Source of the DNA: Pezicula radicicola
Lineage: Eukaryota > Ascomycota > Leotiomycetes > Helotiales > Dermateaceae
Reading direction: 5' to 3'
Assembly: GCA_003008705.1 (NCBI GenBank)
Contig: PDUO01000011.1
Location: forward strand, 487,956-551,955
DNA length: 64,000 nt
This document shows positions 12,901 through 25,130 of this stretch, one piece after another. Position 1 is the stretch's first letter. Each line of letters starts with the position of its first letter. A program made the position numbers and the translations under genes. Below the pieces are notes generated by a model. The model did not search any database, was not told where the DNA came from, and was given only the letters and a program-made list of their open reading frames with translations.

Positions 12901-15042
12901 ATTTCATATTCTCCAAAATTAGTTTCCGAGTGTAGGGGCCATTAGGAGGATCCACTGCCGGTGTCTGGCCAGCTGCTCGGCTTGCTGCTTCATCTTTGGC
13001 AATCTCTGCATAGAACCGTTTGCGGACATAGACTAGAACTTCTGCTGCGAAGGAAGTGCAATTTTCTCTAGTCACCTTGGCGCCACCGTTCCAACCATCG
13101 CGGATAATCTCGTCGGCATACCCACCAATCCTGGTCCTGAGGGGTGCCTGGACATCTTCCCATTCTCTTTCGATCACCTCCTTGGAATCCTCGATCTTGG
13201 CGCCCTGCCAGCGGCTAGCATCGAATCGCTCCTGAACCACTCGGGTCTGAGCAATTCGATCCTTTTCCCGTTGTTCGGCTTCCCCACGTTGCGAGAGCAG
13301 TCTGGGCTTCAAGACTTCCCAAGCTTGATCAGTTAGAGGCTGGATGATTTGGATCGCTGCCTGATATGAACTCATGTGTGCTAGAACACCTGGAGTTAGT
13401 GGGGGGTCGAGTAACATGCATCGACGCTCAATCTCAGTTCTTCGTGCTGCTTTCATTTCCGCAACCTCTTCTTTTGTCCTCTCATGCCTCGTCTGAGGCT
13501 GTGAGCGAGATGGGTGTGGACTGAAACCATTCTGGGATGGAGAATCGTAGCGTGCGGGCGGATTGGCTGAGTTCTCAAGTATTAGCGGAATCTTATTTGA
13601 GAGGAAAAGATGATGAATAACGCGTGAAACTTACGAAAGGTTGTGTGAATAGGCTGCGGAAGTTGGTAGTATTGGCCAGCATGCGATAAATTTGGCATGT
13701 TGCTTTTGGCAGATGGAGGTGGAGCCGGTAGGCTTGGAATACTCGCAAGCGGGGGAATTGCACTTTCGAGCTTGAATTTTTGAGCTTCATGAGGCTCATT
13801 CCTTCGCATTCGTGATACTCCACCACTAGCTTCCCAACGTTCCCACCGCGTGGCATCATTTCTCCGCTCTCCCCCCCTCTCATCAAGCCCTTTCAACCAC
13901 TCCTGGGCCGTAGCTGCTCCCATCTTTGCGCTCACATCAATATATTCCTGGTTGATAGCTTCTGTCATTGTCCGCAAGAATTGCTTGTTTATTTGAATCG
14001 TGGACGGTGGGGAGCCTGCTTTCTGTAGAGTGGTAGGAGGAATGATGTGAAGTTCATTTGTGAGAAATACAAATGGTAAAGCTCCCATCAGCTTTTCCTC
14101 GAATGTGGGTGAAGTGAGGAGATCAATATGCTGCCAAGACATTAGCTACTGTCTGTTTGACAATATATCAGAAAAACAGCCTACCTTGATTGTTCGCTGT
14201 TCAAGGCAAGGACCGCATGTTCGTATAGCAAAAGACCAAATAGGAATGACACCAGTTTGCCCTGGACCAGGATGCCACTGATCCATTTGGGGCATATGAC
14301 TAGGCTGTCTTTTCTTGCCACAAAATTGGCAAGATACACAGCATGCAAGTCTCCACATTTCGAGTTCTGACATTCCATTCAGAGGTACTGGCTGGTTAGG
14401 CCGGAAGAGCCTCCTCGAGGATTGCCAAATGGCATCTGGCTTCAGTAACTGAATGCAGGATCTTGGGAGGGGAATAACATGATTCGTGGATAAAGAGGAG
14501 TCAAGATAGGCATGGAATTTTTTGTTGACTTGCAACAACTGGCCTAAAACTCTTGGAGGGGTAAAAGTGAAGATATGCTGCCATATTTCTGCAGGCAACA
14601 GAGACCTATCCTGACACAAATGGCCATTCGGAGTCCGAAATTGTTGGTACGCATCATCAGGCTTGAGACGTTTGGTACTCTCACGGGATATCCCATTTTC
14701 ACCGTGGCCATCGGACACACATTCTATGGAGTCGGAGAGCTTCCGTTTTTTGGATACTTCTGGGTCCGGGTTTGAAGAAGCCAAAGGGTGCTGTTCCTTA
14801 GGAGAAAGTTCGTGGTGCATCTGAATTATTGGAGTGCTGATATTTTCTTCTTCGTCATCCGTCTCGGCAGACATGGAAACATCCGAATCGGAGGAGTCGT
14901 CGTCCACAGCAGACATCGTCGCGGACTCGTGAGGGGTGCTGTTATTGCTGGAAGCATTTTGCGCAGGAGATTGCGTCGAGGAGTTCGCGCCCATTATATA
15001 TGTTTCGGTAGTACTCGAGGCTGTCTTGCTGCCTGGATCCAT
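9932..15042 (-). CDS. Large F-box-like protein with Cys cluster
   Basis: Three exons, 15042-14185, 14145-13635 and 13566-9932, give a 1,667-residue protein. An F-box-like helix (LLPAEIWQHIFTFTPPRVLG) lies near residue 148, after an acidic, serine-rich N-terminus with a basic KKRK patch. About 90 residues on comes a cysteine cluster (CCVSCQFCGKK, later RTCGPCLEQR) that could bind zinc. The central part is charged and helical, followed by a Pro/Gln/Tyr-rich low-complexity stretch, another cysteine-containing segment (LCRACVLG, near residue 950), and a long Arg/Glu/Tyr-rich disordered tail. F-box proteins usually recruit substrates to SCF ubiquitin ligases; that role is inferred. The first intron is only 39 nt. 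Splitting the locus into two genes is the main alternative, but the frame closes exactly over all three exons. Confidence 0.78.
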
Positions 15043-15690
15043 GGCTTTTCTCCACGCATAGGGCTGTTCGATGAATGGAATGCGCCCGAGAAAAGTTTAG
15101 GCGCAGCTTCTCAAACCTTGAACATGAAAGGAGAGCAGGGAACGCGAGTAACACTTGTCATATGTACATAGACCTGCGCTCAGAATACATTTATGGTCAG
15201 AGGAGGTGGTGTGCGAGGATCAGAAAACGAGCAGATCTGGTAAATCTGATAGGAAAAGGGACACCAAAACGATGCGATAAGGGAGGATCGCGAACGAAAG
15301 TAAAGCAGAGACTAGAGTCGCTGCTGGGCGCGAGATGACGGAGGAGTAGAGGAGGTGATGCGACGACGCGAAAGAGAAGATCTCGAAATAAGAGATCCTC
15401 GAAACTGGGGCGTTGTGCTGTTTATGTAGCTGGACCCTTCAATATGTCGTGGAGAAAAAGGTGAAGCAGAAGCTGAGGCGTGCGAGGCTTGCTAACGATT
15501 GGTGACCGCCGCCTTGTCTTGTCGCGCTAACGTACCTGCCTTTCACAGAAGGGTACAGAAGTGTGCTAGTCTGAATTGGGGGGCCTCGCTCTCCGTATGA
15601 CGATTACAGCGCGAGCTCGAACAGAGTTGGCCTGGAGAACCCGCAACCTATTTTCAGACTTCCACTTCTTCTCAAACCTCGTGCTTCAAT
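15043..15690. promoter_or_regulatory. Divergent promoter region, F-box gene / ABP1
   Basis: This 648-bp spacer separates the divergent start codons of the F-box gene (-) and ABP1 (+), so it must hold both promoters and 5' UTRs. A pyrimidine-rich tract lies just upstream of the ABP1 ATG (about 15655-15690), typical of fungal core promoters. No specific factor site could be assigned. Confidence 0.5.
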
Positions 15691-18324
15691 ATGGCCTCGT
15701 TGAACACTTCTACCAATGGCCCATCGATCAAATCCTCTTATTCAGGAGTCATCAATTCTGCCCCTCCTTCCGGTCAAGCCGCCAACAGTCAAACTTATGG
15801 CCAGTGGGCTCTGTTCTCCGTGTCAGCACCTCTAGTGAATGCCTTCCAACAAGACAGTGGTGGAAAGGAAAGTGTGCTTAAGGTCCAAAGCACCGGAGGT
15901 ACGCTGTCCAATATATTTTGTCCTATGTCTGGGCTAACATGGCCGCTCTAGAGGGGGAGCTTGTCGACTTGATTGAGGACTTCTCAGAAGGCCGTGTTCA
16001 ATTTGCGTTTGTCAAAGTCAAGGATCCGAATACAACCCTTCCCAAATATGTTCTCATCGGTTGGGTTAGTTGCACTGAAGATTATAGAGCTGGATTTGAA
16101 GCTGAAACATTATACAGTGCGGAGAGGGCGTTCCTGAGAGAACCAAAGGCTACTTCACAAGTCACCTTGCAGCAGTCTCCAAGATCTTGCATGTTGGTGC
16201 CACGATACCCTATATCCAAATTTGGTAGCTAACAGCTTCAGGGATATCATGTACAAATCACAGCTCGTTCCGACCGCGACCTCACACCCGAAGGTATAGT
16301 CCAGAAGGTCGAGGCTGCTTCTGGTGCCAAATATTCTGCTGGGTCTGCCCCACCACCATCGGCCAATCGTCCACCACCTGTCGCTTCGAAGCCAGCATTT
16401 AATCCCACAAGATCCAGTGCAACGAGTGGTTTCAACCCCTTAGCAAGCTCAAGAACAAGAGCTGGTCCTGGAGACGGTCAGGTCGACGAAGATGGTTGGG
16501 GTGCTGATGCGCCTCAAATAACTAGATCGCAACTTGAGAAGGTCCAGCCAGCCTACAAGCCTACAAAGGTCAATATGGCGGAGTTGACGAAGCAGAAGCA
16601 GGAACCTTCTAGATTCAATGGCAGCAGTCGTACTGATAATGATAGTGGTGATGTGGTTAGAGGAGGATATCAGCCAATTGGGAAGGTTGATATTGCAGCG
16701 ATCCGTGCCCAGGCTCAAAAGAAAGAGGATGACCGTCCAACGATAGTAAAGGGCGCATATGAACCAGTCGGAAAAGTGGACATTGCTGCTATTAGAGCGA
16801 AGGCCCAAAGACCATCGGATGAAGGCCACCTTTCATCTGCTGCGACAGGTCCATCGGCAGCCAGCAATACTAGTGATGAGCCCAAGTCGTTGACAGAGCG
16901 CTCTTCAGCATTTTCCCAGTCAGAACGGCTCACTTCTCTACCCAAACCAAAAATTGCGAACAAATTTGGATCTAATACAAGCAGCTTCGCAGGCACCAAA
17001 GCACCAACACCAGGCGCATTCGGACTACAATCTGCCCCAGCTCCAGCAGGTTCTGCTCCAGTTGGTGCAGCAAGCCGTACTTTTGCGGATGAAAATGGAA
17101 TGACGCCAGCTCAGCAATGGGCAGCTAAGAAGGCAAGAGAGAGAGGTCTCAGCGGCGCTACTTCGCCAAATGTTGTTTCGCCAGGCCCGACATCACCAAT
17201 GCAAAGTCAGACAAGCGGAGGTGGAGAATGGAAGAGTGGTTACTCTGGCAAATCTTGGGCTCCCGTGGCTATCCATGCAACTGGTCGATCTGGTGCAGGG
17301 AGCATCGGCCAACAGAGGACTGGAGATGAGGAGCGAGAAGAAGCTCCATCATCACCCGCTGGTGGAATCGGTGCCTTGAAAGATCGCTTCAAGGGCGGGC
17401 CACCTATGGGCGCACCTAGCATACCTAGAACCACGACTGGCGACCAAGCGCCTCCAATCAATGCCTCAAGTCGACCTGGCGGTGTACCTATGCCTGGTCT
17501 ACCCACCAGAGGACGCCCCTCAGACGACGACGAACAGGACGGCCCAAACATTCCACCACCACCCCGTGTGCAACGAAGCCCTACTCCTCCAACCCCAGAA
17601 GCCCGTGATGAATCACCAGTTCGAATTGCTATGCCCGTTGCTCGCAGCAAGGAGCCCGAGATTGAAGCTCCACAGGAGCGATTCTCGCCTCCCGCACCGC
17701 CTACAAACATTGGGCAGAATATTCCCCATGAAGATGATCTTACTGAGAAACCAGCGGGCCATGATCCAGCTCGTGGTACAGGCGCAGCAGTCGCAGCAGC
17801 ATCGTTTGGAGCGGCAGCAGCATCAGAGGCTCAAGGATCAAACGGTGGCGGTAAGCGAGCATTGGTACAATACGACTATGAGAAAGCAGAAGACAACGAG
17901 TTGGAGCTTATTGAGGGTGACTACGTTACTAACATTGAAATGGTTGACGAGGATTGGTGGATGGGCACTAATTCAAAGGGCGAGAGTGGTCTATTCCCCA
18001 GCAACTATGTCGAACTCGTTGAAGATGAAGAGGAGGCTCCAGCTGAGGTGCATGCCCCAGCCCCCGTGGCCGCTCCAACACCTGCTGCGGAACCCTCTGG
18101 GCCGACAGCTACGAGTATCTATGATTATGAGGCCGCAGAAGACAACGAGTTGAGCTTTGCTGAAGGAACAAAGATAACTGGATTGGTAAGTCATCGCTTC
18201 AGTCGACAAGTTGATCAAAGCTAATATTTTATAATAGGAATTCCCCGATGAAGATTGGTGGTTTGGCCATCAAAATGGAAAGTCGGGTCTTTTCCCAGCA
18301 AATTACGTGCAACTCGATGAGTGA
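15691..18324 (+). CDS. ABP1: Actin-binding protein Abp1 (ADF-H, two SH3)
   Basis: Abp1 is a cortical actin-patch protein that binds F-actin and recruits endocytic regulators. Five exons (15691-15898, 15952-16064, 16118-16192, 16242-18185, 18238-18324) give 808 residues. An ADF/cofilin-homology domain spans about residues 10-140, with GEGVPERTKGYFTSHLAAVS as a clear family stretch. The middle has two repeats of the form GKVDIAAIRA and proline-rich segments. Two SH3 domains close the protein, at about 672-727 (ALVQYDYE .. DWWMG .. GLFPSNYVEL) and 755-808 (SIYDYEAAEDNELSF .. DWWFG .. GLFPANYVQL). Yeast Abp1 has one SH3 domain; two is common in filamentous fungi. The last exon is needed to complete the second SH3. 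Sla1 and Vps1, which also act in membrane traffic, are in the same window. Confidence 0.95.
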
Positions 18325-20839
18325 GCAAATTGTAGAATTTCGCTGTGTGGAGTAGGATTGTCAAATAAAAGCAAAATATTCCACGTACGTTAGCTTCCAG
18401 AAGAGCTTCCCCGGTACACATTCAATTATCAGTCCGGAGGTTAAGACAGTTGTGGTTTCCACCACTAACAAAAGCTGCAATTGTGAATAAACTGTTGGGT
18501 CGACAACAAGGAAAAGAGACTTGGTAGGTATTAAAGTGATTTCATTTGCTCAGCATTCTACCAAGTTTGTCTGTACTATCGTCGATGTTAGTGGGAAAGT
18601 TAGTTGGAACAACATACCTTAAGAAGGGTGCTACGATGAACAACGTGGTGTGGCCTTATTTGGTTATAGTTTCCATCTGCTATAGGGTGCCTCTGTAACG
18701 GAAACAACTGATTATATTCAACAATTCTAAGTGTGAACTAAATGCGTATTTCTTTAAGAAGACCCTTTTCAAACCTTTCAAAGTTTTATGGAACAGTTAG
18801 TTCAGCTTTGTTAAGATTCTAAGTTAGTTTGATTACTTTGGGAGTTGTGCTATGATTCTTCTAAAGCTTTAGAAATATATCCAGTCTTATATGTGTTAGA
18901 AGAGGTTATCCGTTGAAGGTGCTTACAGTATGTGAGTTGTAAAGACTTCACAAAAATATAGACTAGGTAGACTCTGATTTGTTCTAAGAGTTATGATTGA
19001 TATCCCAGAAGCATTAGGTTTTGTCATTTGCTCTGCTATAATAACCTCGCCCAATTACAGTCTTGTTGACCATTCACTTCTTCAAAATTTAATATCTATA
19101 TGATCTCCCAACCTTCCTGTACTTTATCCAATTGGTCACCTGGTTTAAAATATCTTCGGGTTACAAGAAATAGATAGTCTTAATCTCGATTATGTACTTA
19201 CCAAAGGATATTATACGCAAAAGCTAACATAATCTCTAAATTAATTTTTTTTAAGTGTTAACGTGTATAAAGGTTCCCTCTACTATAGTATATCTGTTCA
19301 CTTACCCAAATATGTCTCTTAAGATTGCTAACTTCTTGAACAAAATGACGAAGTGGATGTATATAGGTTTTCGTTGTTAGGATTGTTGCTGGGAAGGGAA
19401 CACTGTAGATGTATCTAATAAATAAATACACAGATTACGTGGTTAAGGAACAAATAGCGCTTTGGAAAGGTCTATTGCTTTTAGATTCGTACTGGCGATT
19501 GGTTTAAGCATGGCGTCTGTGTTAGAAGGGCTGCTTGAATGCTGGAAGAGTTTTTTTGAGGTAACGTACTGTACGAACTGGTTTATAAGAGATCATTTTT
19601 GAAAAGCTATCTATTTAGACATTAGAGACAGAGTCGAGTAACTTGCTTGATCTAGGTAAGTTATTTAATTTGAGTAGCTTACTTGACTTGGGTAACTCAG
19701 TTGCCCTAATAAAATGATCTCTTATAAACCAATTGGTACGGTATTCATAGGTCATGACCTTGATCGTTGGAAGACTGCTTGAAGGTATTATTAGGCTCCA
19801 GCTAGTCGACTAGATGGAAATCCGACAGAATGCCGTCTATATGTCCTTCGTTTCTAGTATTAAAATAGACTCTGGTAAGTTTGAGGCCGTGCTGCTAAAA
19901 TAGGATTTCGGTGACTGAAGTTATAAATAATGGGGTCCTCGTGGTCATTGTGTTTCAACTGATTCTTCACAAGAGGGATCCTGTCCCTGTACTTCTGCGT
20001 TATATTCTACTGCACGAATAGGAACCTGAGGCGCAGGGTTAGCCTGTGTACATTAATACAGCAGTAGTATAAATGGCAATTTTTTGCCGACTTGAAAGCA
20101 ATGTCTTTTGCTAGATACTTTGCGTATATTTTTAATGGCGAGTTTCAAGCCTAAATCCGACTTGATGATAGCTTAAGGAAGTGCTGTCTTGCCGTCAATT
20201 GAGGCGTAGGTGCGATGTTTAAAGTTAGTGTCGAAAGCATTTACCTGTTAGTATTTACAGAGCTAGAAGTTCAACCCAGAAGAGGCCATACTCTTACTTG
20301 GCGCGGGGCTTAACATGTATAGCAATCGAGCGATGCTTGTAGCAGAAAATGATCTGACTCTTTTCGAGGAATACTACCAGGAACAGACACTCCAAAAGTT
20401 CCCCGGCACTTGCACTTAGCAATAGATAATGCATACAGTACACACAACACTCGCAAAAAGGCAGTCTCTAGTTTAAGTTAAGAAAACCGTCGAATTAGTC
20501 TACCTTAGGTAGGTAGGTACTTAGCATTCGCAAGCAAGCATTTCGTATCTAGAAAAAAACAGACTAAGGAAAAGGCTAAGGGAAGGAAAAACCAAGTAGC
20601 AAGAGCATGCCTAGTTACAATTTAGAGCCCATCCATCCCGAGCCCCTATGATATTGAATTCGCATCGCTACCCCCATCAAATCAATTGAGTTCATTTCCA
20701 TTCCAACGGTCTCCAACTCCATCCACAGACTTGCAGATCTCGTCTGTAGAACCATCGGGATTTTTCATTGCCTTATTTCCCCCTAACGATCATAAGGTAC
20801 TTTTATATTTGGTGGTTGTTGTGTTAGGGGTTTGTGCAT
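18325..20839. other. Long AT-rich intergenic region with a MITE
   Basis: About 2.5 kb without a supported gene between the ends of ABP1 and the CYSTM-like gene. Sequence from about 18450 to 20100 is AT-rich with dense stops in all frames. It contains the MITE described separately at 19569-19741. Nothing else with structure was recognised. Confidence 0.55.
19569..19741. mobile_element. 173-bp MITE with TA target duplication
   Basis: The two ends are inverted copies over about 31 bp with three mismatches. The left end begins CTGTACGAACTGGTTTATAA, and the right end read in reverse begins CCGTACCAATTGGTTTATAA. The element is bounded by TA on both sides (19567-19568 and 19742-19743), the duplication expected of Tc1/mariner-type transposition. 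It has no coding capacity. Decayed relatives lie at 47850-47990 and 59561-59680, so it belongs to a genomic family. Confidence 0.8.
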
Positions 20840-21341
20840 CTAGCAACAGCCTTCGCAGCACTCCGCACACTCTGCACATGCCTCACATCTGTAGCATAAG
20901 GATTAGTAGCGTTCTTTAGTTGGAGGCGATGGAATCTGTGAACTTACCCTTCCTCTGCAACGCAGCAACAGCATAGGGCTGCCAAACAAGCTGCCAAGCA
21001 TCCGCCACCGCCGCTCTTTTGTGCCTGCTGTGGTGGGCCTTGCTGGTATTGCATCTATAGAAAAGAACACCATCAGTTTTCATCTCTCATATCCTCATGC
21101 CATAGGGTTTGGGTCTAGGGGTCCTTACGCCTTGTGGTGGGCCGCCCTGTGGTGGATAGTAACCTTGCTGGGGAGCGTAGGCCTGTGTAATTATTGCGGT
21201 CAGTGATTGCCGATGATAAATGCGATGATGACGATGATGCGCAATGAGTTATCGTACCTGTTGAGGGTAGCCGGGCGCGCCTTGAGGAGGGCCGTAGCCT
21301 TGTTGTGGTGGTCCACCTCCGTAGTATCCTTGGTTGGACAT
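20840..21341 (-). CDS. CYSTM-like Pro/Gln/Gly- and Cys-rich small protein
   Basis: Four short exons, 21341-21258, 21182-21129, 21054-20948 and 20888-20840, encode 97 residues. The N-terminal two thirds are Gly/Pro/Gln/Tyr repeats of the type QQGYGPPQG and QGYYPPQGGPPQG. The C-terminus is a short hydrophobic, cysteine-dense segment, CLAACLAALCCCCVAEEGC, ending ECCEGCC. This is the architecture of fungal CYSTM proteins (cysteine-rich transmembrane module), small tail-anchored proteins linked in plants and yeast to stress tolerance. The last intron splits a Gly codon, and splicing is required to reach the terminal Cys cluster. Function here is inferred only from composition. Confidence 0.82.
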
Positions 21342-23565
21342 ATTTGCGATTTGACGGATGGAATCTGTTGATGGCGATGATGATGATGATTAGAGTTGCT
21401 TCCTTTGCTTATCCTGCGCAGCAATGAACAAGACGTACATACGTGGATTTTGTAGAGACGGTGTTTATGGGGTTGAATTGATGAACGGGGAGTTCGTTGC
21501 TTGTCTGTTGTTGAGGAGGATTTGAAGGAAGGAGTTGCAACTTGCAAGAGGAGAGGAGATGAAGCGCTTGCTGTCTGACACTGCGAGCTTCGCCAAGCGA
21601 AAAATAATGGAGAGGGGGTTGGTCGCCTGGCTTTTTAAAAGTCCCTCGTAACGAACCGGTTATGTTATTCCCAGACGATCAGTCTAGCAACGTACTCCTT
21701 CCTGTACATTCACTTTCTAGCTCAGCCACACTGTCTCTAACACTAACATCGACATTTCTACACGCGGTTGCACTGAGACTTCATGGTCATTTGTCACTCA
21801 GATCGATGGTTGCGCGCAAGGCAAAGGGCCACCAGGGCCACACTACTGCAGCGGAAACGCTTTGTGGCGAGGTAGTCAACTGCACAGCCTTTACGCTTCA
21901 GCTCGAATGACCAACTCCTTTCTCAGACCTTTGACGCCTCCAAAGTTCCATGATTCCCTGCTGCCACAACCACGGCGGATGCTCCCATGAGGTGTGTACA
22001 GGACATGCTTTCTACTCGGCTACGGGGGCTGCCTATTATTATTATTATTTTTGCAGCAGAGACTGATATGTATTCGTAGTATTGCATTTGATGGCTCTAA
22101 CAAAAGCTTATTTCACGCGTGTAAGCCGTCTTCCCGGCTTGGCTCGAATGCCGAGTCCACGAACGCAATTCTAGTGTTGACCATGGAAGCTTCGATCTAG
22201 AAGCTTACGGCTCTTGCACGACCACCAACAACTGTAGACGCCATCATAGCAGGAGTCGCATATGACAGAGGGGCAATGATGCAGCATCAAACATACTGTA
22301 TAATCTATTATTATCATTATGTCACCCAGCTCGGACGAACCTGCGTCCATTTGACGATCCACACTTCGAGTGGAGTACGAACCTGGAAGTACGAAATACA
22401 AGTACCGGTACCACGTGACAAGCACCAAATGTGTTCAACGTTCCATTTTCGACCTCTTCAACAACGATTTTCAGTAGTGCTCTTCGCTTCTTCGCATAGT
22501 ATGTTGTGCTATTATTCGACGAGTCATTGGCAAGTGCCACTCTCTCCTCTTCAGTCTTTCCATGTCAAGCGCCTCACAATGTTCACTTTCGTAATGCTCC
22601 TACTTCGAGTCACAGCCTACCCCTAGAGCGATTCATGTGCCCTCAAAAGCGACATCTAACGCTGAATGCCATCAGTCAGCCAACGGAGTAGGTGGCGAGA
22701 ATATGTGTTGTCTTTGGCAATTTTCTCAGCTCGGGCTGGGCTTTACCAGGTCTTATACCTCTGAATTGTCCACAGCTCCCCGAATCCCATTTATCGATGA
22801 CTTCAGGCCGCTGCAGGTTCACAAGGGTTCCCGCCCTAGCTTGGAGCGAAAGAGACGACGGGAGAATCTTGCATGTGGTGCAGGTCTCCACTACTGCAGC
22901 TCGCTGCAGAGGTGCAGTAAGGTGCAGCCGCTGAGCTCAGCCTTGCACTGGAGAGAGCGCTAGATATTCTGCAAATGGATCATAAGTAGAACAGTAATAG
23001 GGTTCAACCTACATAAATGCCAGGCCTGTCTTCCATATCCTCCTACTACATTATGGAATCTCTCGCCGCTGATTTACTGGTAATTTGCAAAGTGGGAGGG
23101 GGGAAGGACCTGAGGGTTATGGGCAAATGATCAAGGCATCCCAAGTATTCAAGTGTGCTAGTCGAAACAGCCAATAGTATGGCCTTCATTTGTTGTCTCA
23201 AAAGCGTCAATGTATGGAAGTCGATGCCACTCTTGCCAATGCCATTGCTCAAAGAGAAGTAAGGTGGAGCTCCACCACACCAACGGAATCCAAAGCCGAC
23301 ATATGACCGCAAATCATCTCCTCCGTAGTCGGCCGCCTATCTACACTGCTGTGCTAACAGTATCGAGTAAAGAAACGCCCGTCACAATTCCCCGGGTTTT
23401 AGGACTGTTTTGCCTATCTCAGACCGGGTACGCAAAGTTGCAAGACAGTATATAGTCTGTAGGTTATCTCAGCCTCGCTCTTTTGTTCAGTGTATTCTAC
23501 ATTGTACTCTTCTTCTCTTCTTCAGTTCTTCTTTTCACCTATATCTCTTCAAGCAACATATCAAG
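21342..23565. other. Long intergenic region, no gene seen
   Basis: About 2.2 kb between two divergent genes. Several open frames of 60-116 codons overlap on both strands between 21.6 and 23.4 kb, but none shows a motif, signal peptide or plausible exon chain. A TTATTA microsatellite lies at about 22035-22050. Pyrimidine-rich sequence just before 23566 is consistent with a core promoter for the downstream dehydrogenase. Confidence 0.5.
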
Positions 23566-24624
23566 ATGGCTGCAACTCAAGTTGGATGGATTGGGCTTGG
23601 CTCTATGGGTATTGGCATGGCCAAAAATCTCCAGAAATACCTTACATCCACCTCAGCACCAGCTTTAATATATACCAACAGAACGCTATCTCGTGGCGAG
23701 CCTTTGGATGCACTTGGCGCAGTTCCAGTGAAGACTGTTACTGAAGTTGCCCAAAAATCCGAAATCATATTCTCCTGTGTAAGGTTATAAGCCTACAACG
23801 TGAGGAAAGTCATCCTAACACAGGGTTATACAGGTCAGCAACGATGCAGTACTAGAAGCTACAGCAGATGAGATTATTGCATCAGGCAGCATTTCAGGGA
23901 AGATCTACGTCGACTGTTCTACGGTTCACCCAGATACATCTGTCAAGATCGCAGAGAAGATCTCCGCTGCAGGTGGACAGTTCGTTGCTGGTAAGTGCCC
24001 ATCCAGATAGCTATTTACTACCCACCTAACAACCTCAAAGGGCCAGTTTTTGGTGCCTCTCCCATGGCTGAGGCCGGAAAGCTCATCTTCGTAACCGCCG
24101 GTCCTGTCACAGCTACAGACAAGATCGCTCCTTATCTAAAGGACGTCATGGGCCGTTCCGTAATTTCTATGGGTACCGATGTCTCTAGATCCAGTCTGCT
24201 CAAGATTGCAGGAAACATCTGTGTCGTTTCCTTTATGGAAGTCATCTCAGAAGCTCATGTCTTTGCCGAGAAGACCGGCCTCGGTTCGCAAATTCTCGAG
24301 ACCATGATTGGTGATATGTTCGGACCTGTGTTGGAGAGCTACAGCAAGCGCTTGACGACGGGCGCTTATGCTCCAGCGCCAGATGGAAAGGCTGGCTTCG
24401 ATGTGCAGTTGGCAATGAAAGATGCTAGACATGCTCTGAACTGTGCGAAGGCTGCTGGTACGAGGTTGCGGGTCAGTGAGGTGGCTCTAGCAAATATGGA
24501 GAAGGCGGCTGAGCTGCAGAAGGGAAAGCCATTGGATAGCAGTAGTATGTATGGCACTATTAGAACTGAGGCTGGTTTGGACTTCTACACGGATTTGTGC
24601 AAGGAGAGAGATAGCAAGAAGTAG
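23566..24624 (+). CDS. 3-hydroxyisobutyrate dehydrogenase-like oxidoreductase
   Basis: Member of the NAD(P)-dependent beta-hydroxyacid dehydrogenase family (3-hydroxyisobutyrate, tartronate semialdehyde and related substrates). Exons 23566-23778, 23834-23990 and 24041-24624 give 317 residues. The dinucleotide-binding motif GLGSMGIGMAKNL is at residues 8-20, the substrate-binding loop GPVFGASPMAEAGKL follows the second intron, and the catalytic lysine motif reads LLKIAGNICV. The last ~150 residues form the all-helical C-terminal domain. No mitochondrial targeting sequence is evident, which argues against the mitochondrial valine-catabolism enzyme itself and for a cytosolic paralogue. The exact substrate is unknown. 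Confidence 0.9.
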
Positions 24625-25130
24625 TGAGGAATATATTAGAAATAGAAATAAAAATAGAAATCAAGAAGAAATTCACAAGCAAAGGACAGGCCTGGTGGTC
24701 CTCAAAATGTCCTTGGATTAGCAAGCCTTCACATCAGCAAAAGTAATCAGCATCGTTGATTGGAGACAAGAGTTAGTTCATATACCATTCCACGTGATCA
24801 ATGACGCGATTAGCGGGTGCTCGAGATTGTCCGAGATAGGCGGAGGGGAGAGGATCTGATCTGATTACTTTTTGTCAGACCTGAATTTACGCCTACTGTA
24901 AACCACCATACTACCTATACTTGAATCCCATTTTCATCCTCTTGCTAGCCTTTAATAGCCCAACCCGAATCTCAGCATTGCATCTGCCACCAAGAACATA
25001 CGGAAAGCACGCTATTCTGTCCTTTCGACTCATCCTACGCCATACGACGACCGCGGGGCAGCGAGACCACTCAACGACAAACTCAACTCCCGACTCCCGA
25101 CTTCCACAAGCACATCGCAACGCACCCATC
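24625..25130. other. Short intergenic region
   Basis: 506 bp between the dehydrogenase stop and the glutaredoxin ATG. It probably contains the 3' UTR of the first gene and the promoter and 5' UTR of the second. The reading frame of the glutaredoxin is open upstream to 24921 but contains no ATG before 25131. Confidence 0.6.

Noticed and set aside
22276..22963. Overlapping ORFs of 80-116 codons on both strands
   Set aside because: No conserved motif, no signal peptide, no splice-consistent chain; likely chance open frames in GC-balanced intergenic DNA.
24921..25130. N-terminal extension of the glutaredoxin frame as a mitochondrial presequence
   Set aside because: There is no ATG before 25131; the extension starts at TTG and is most likely 5' UTR.
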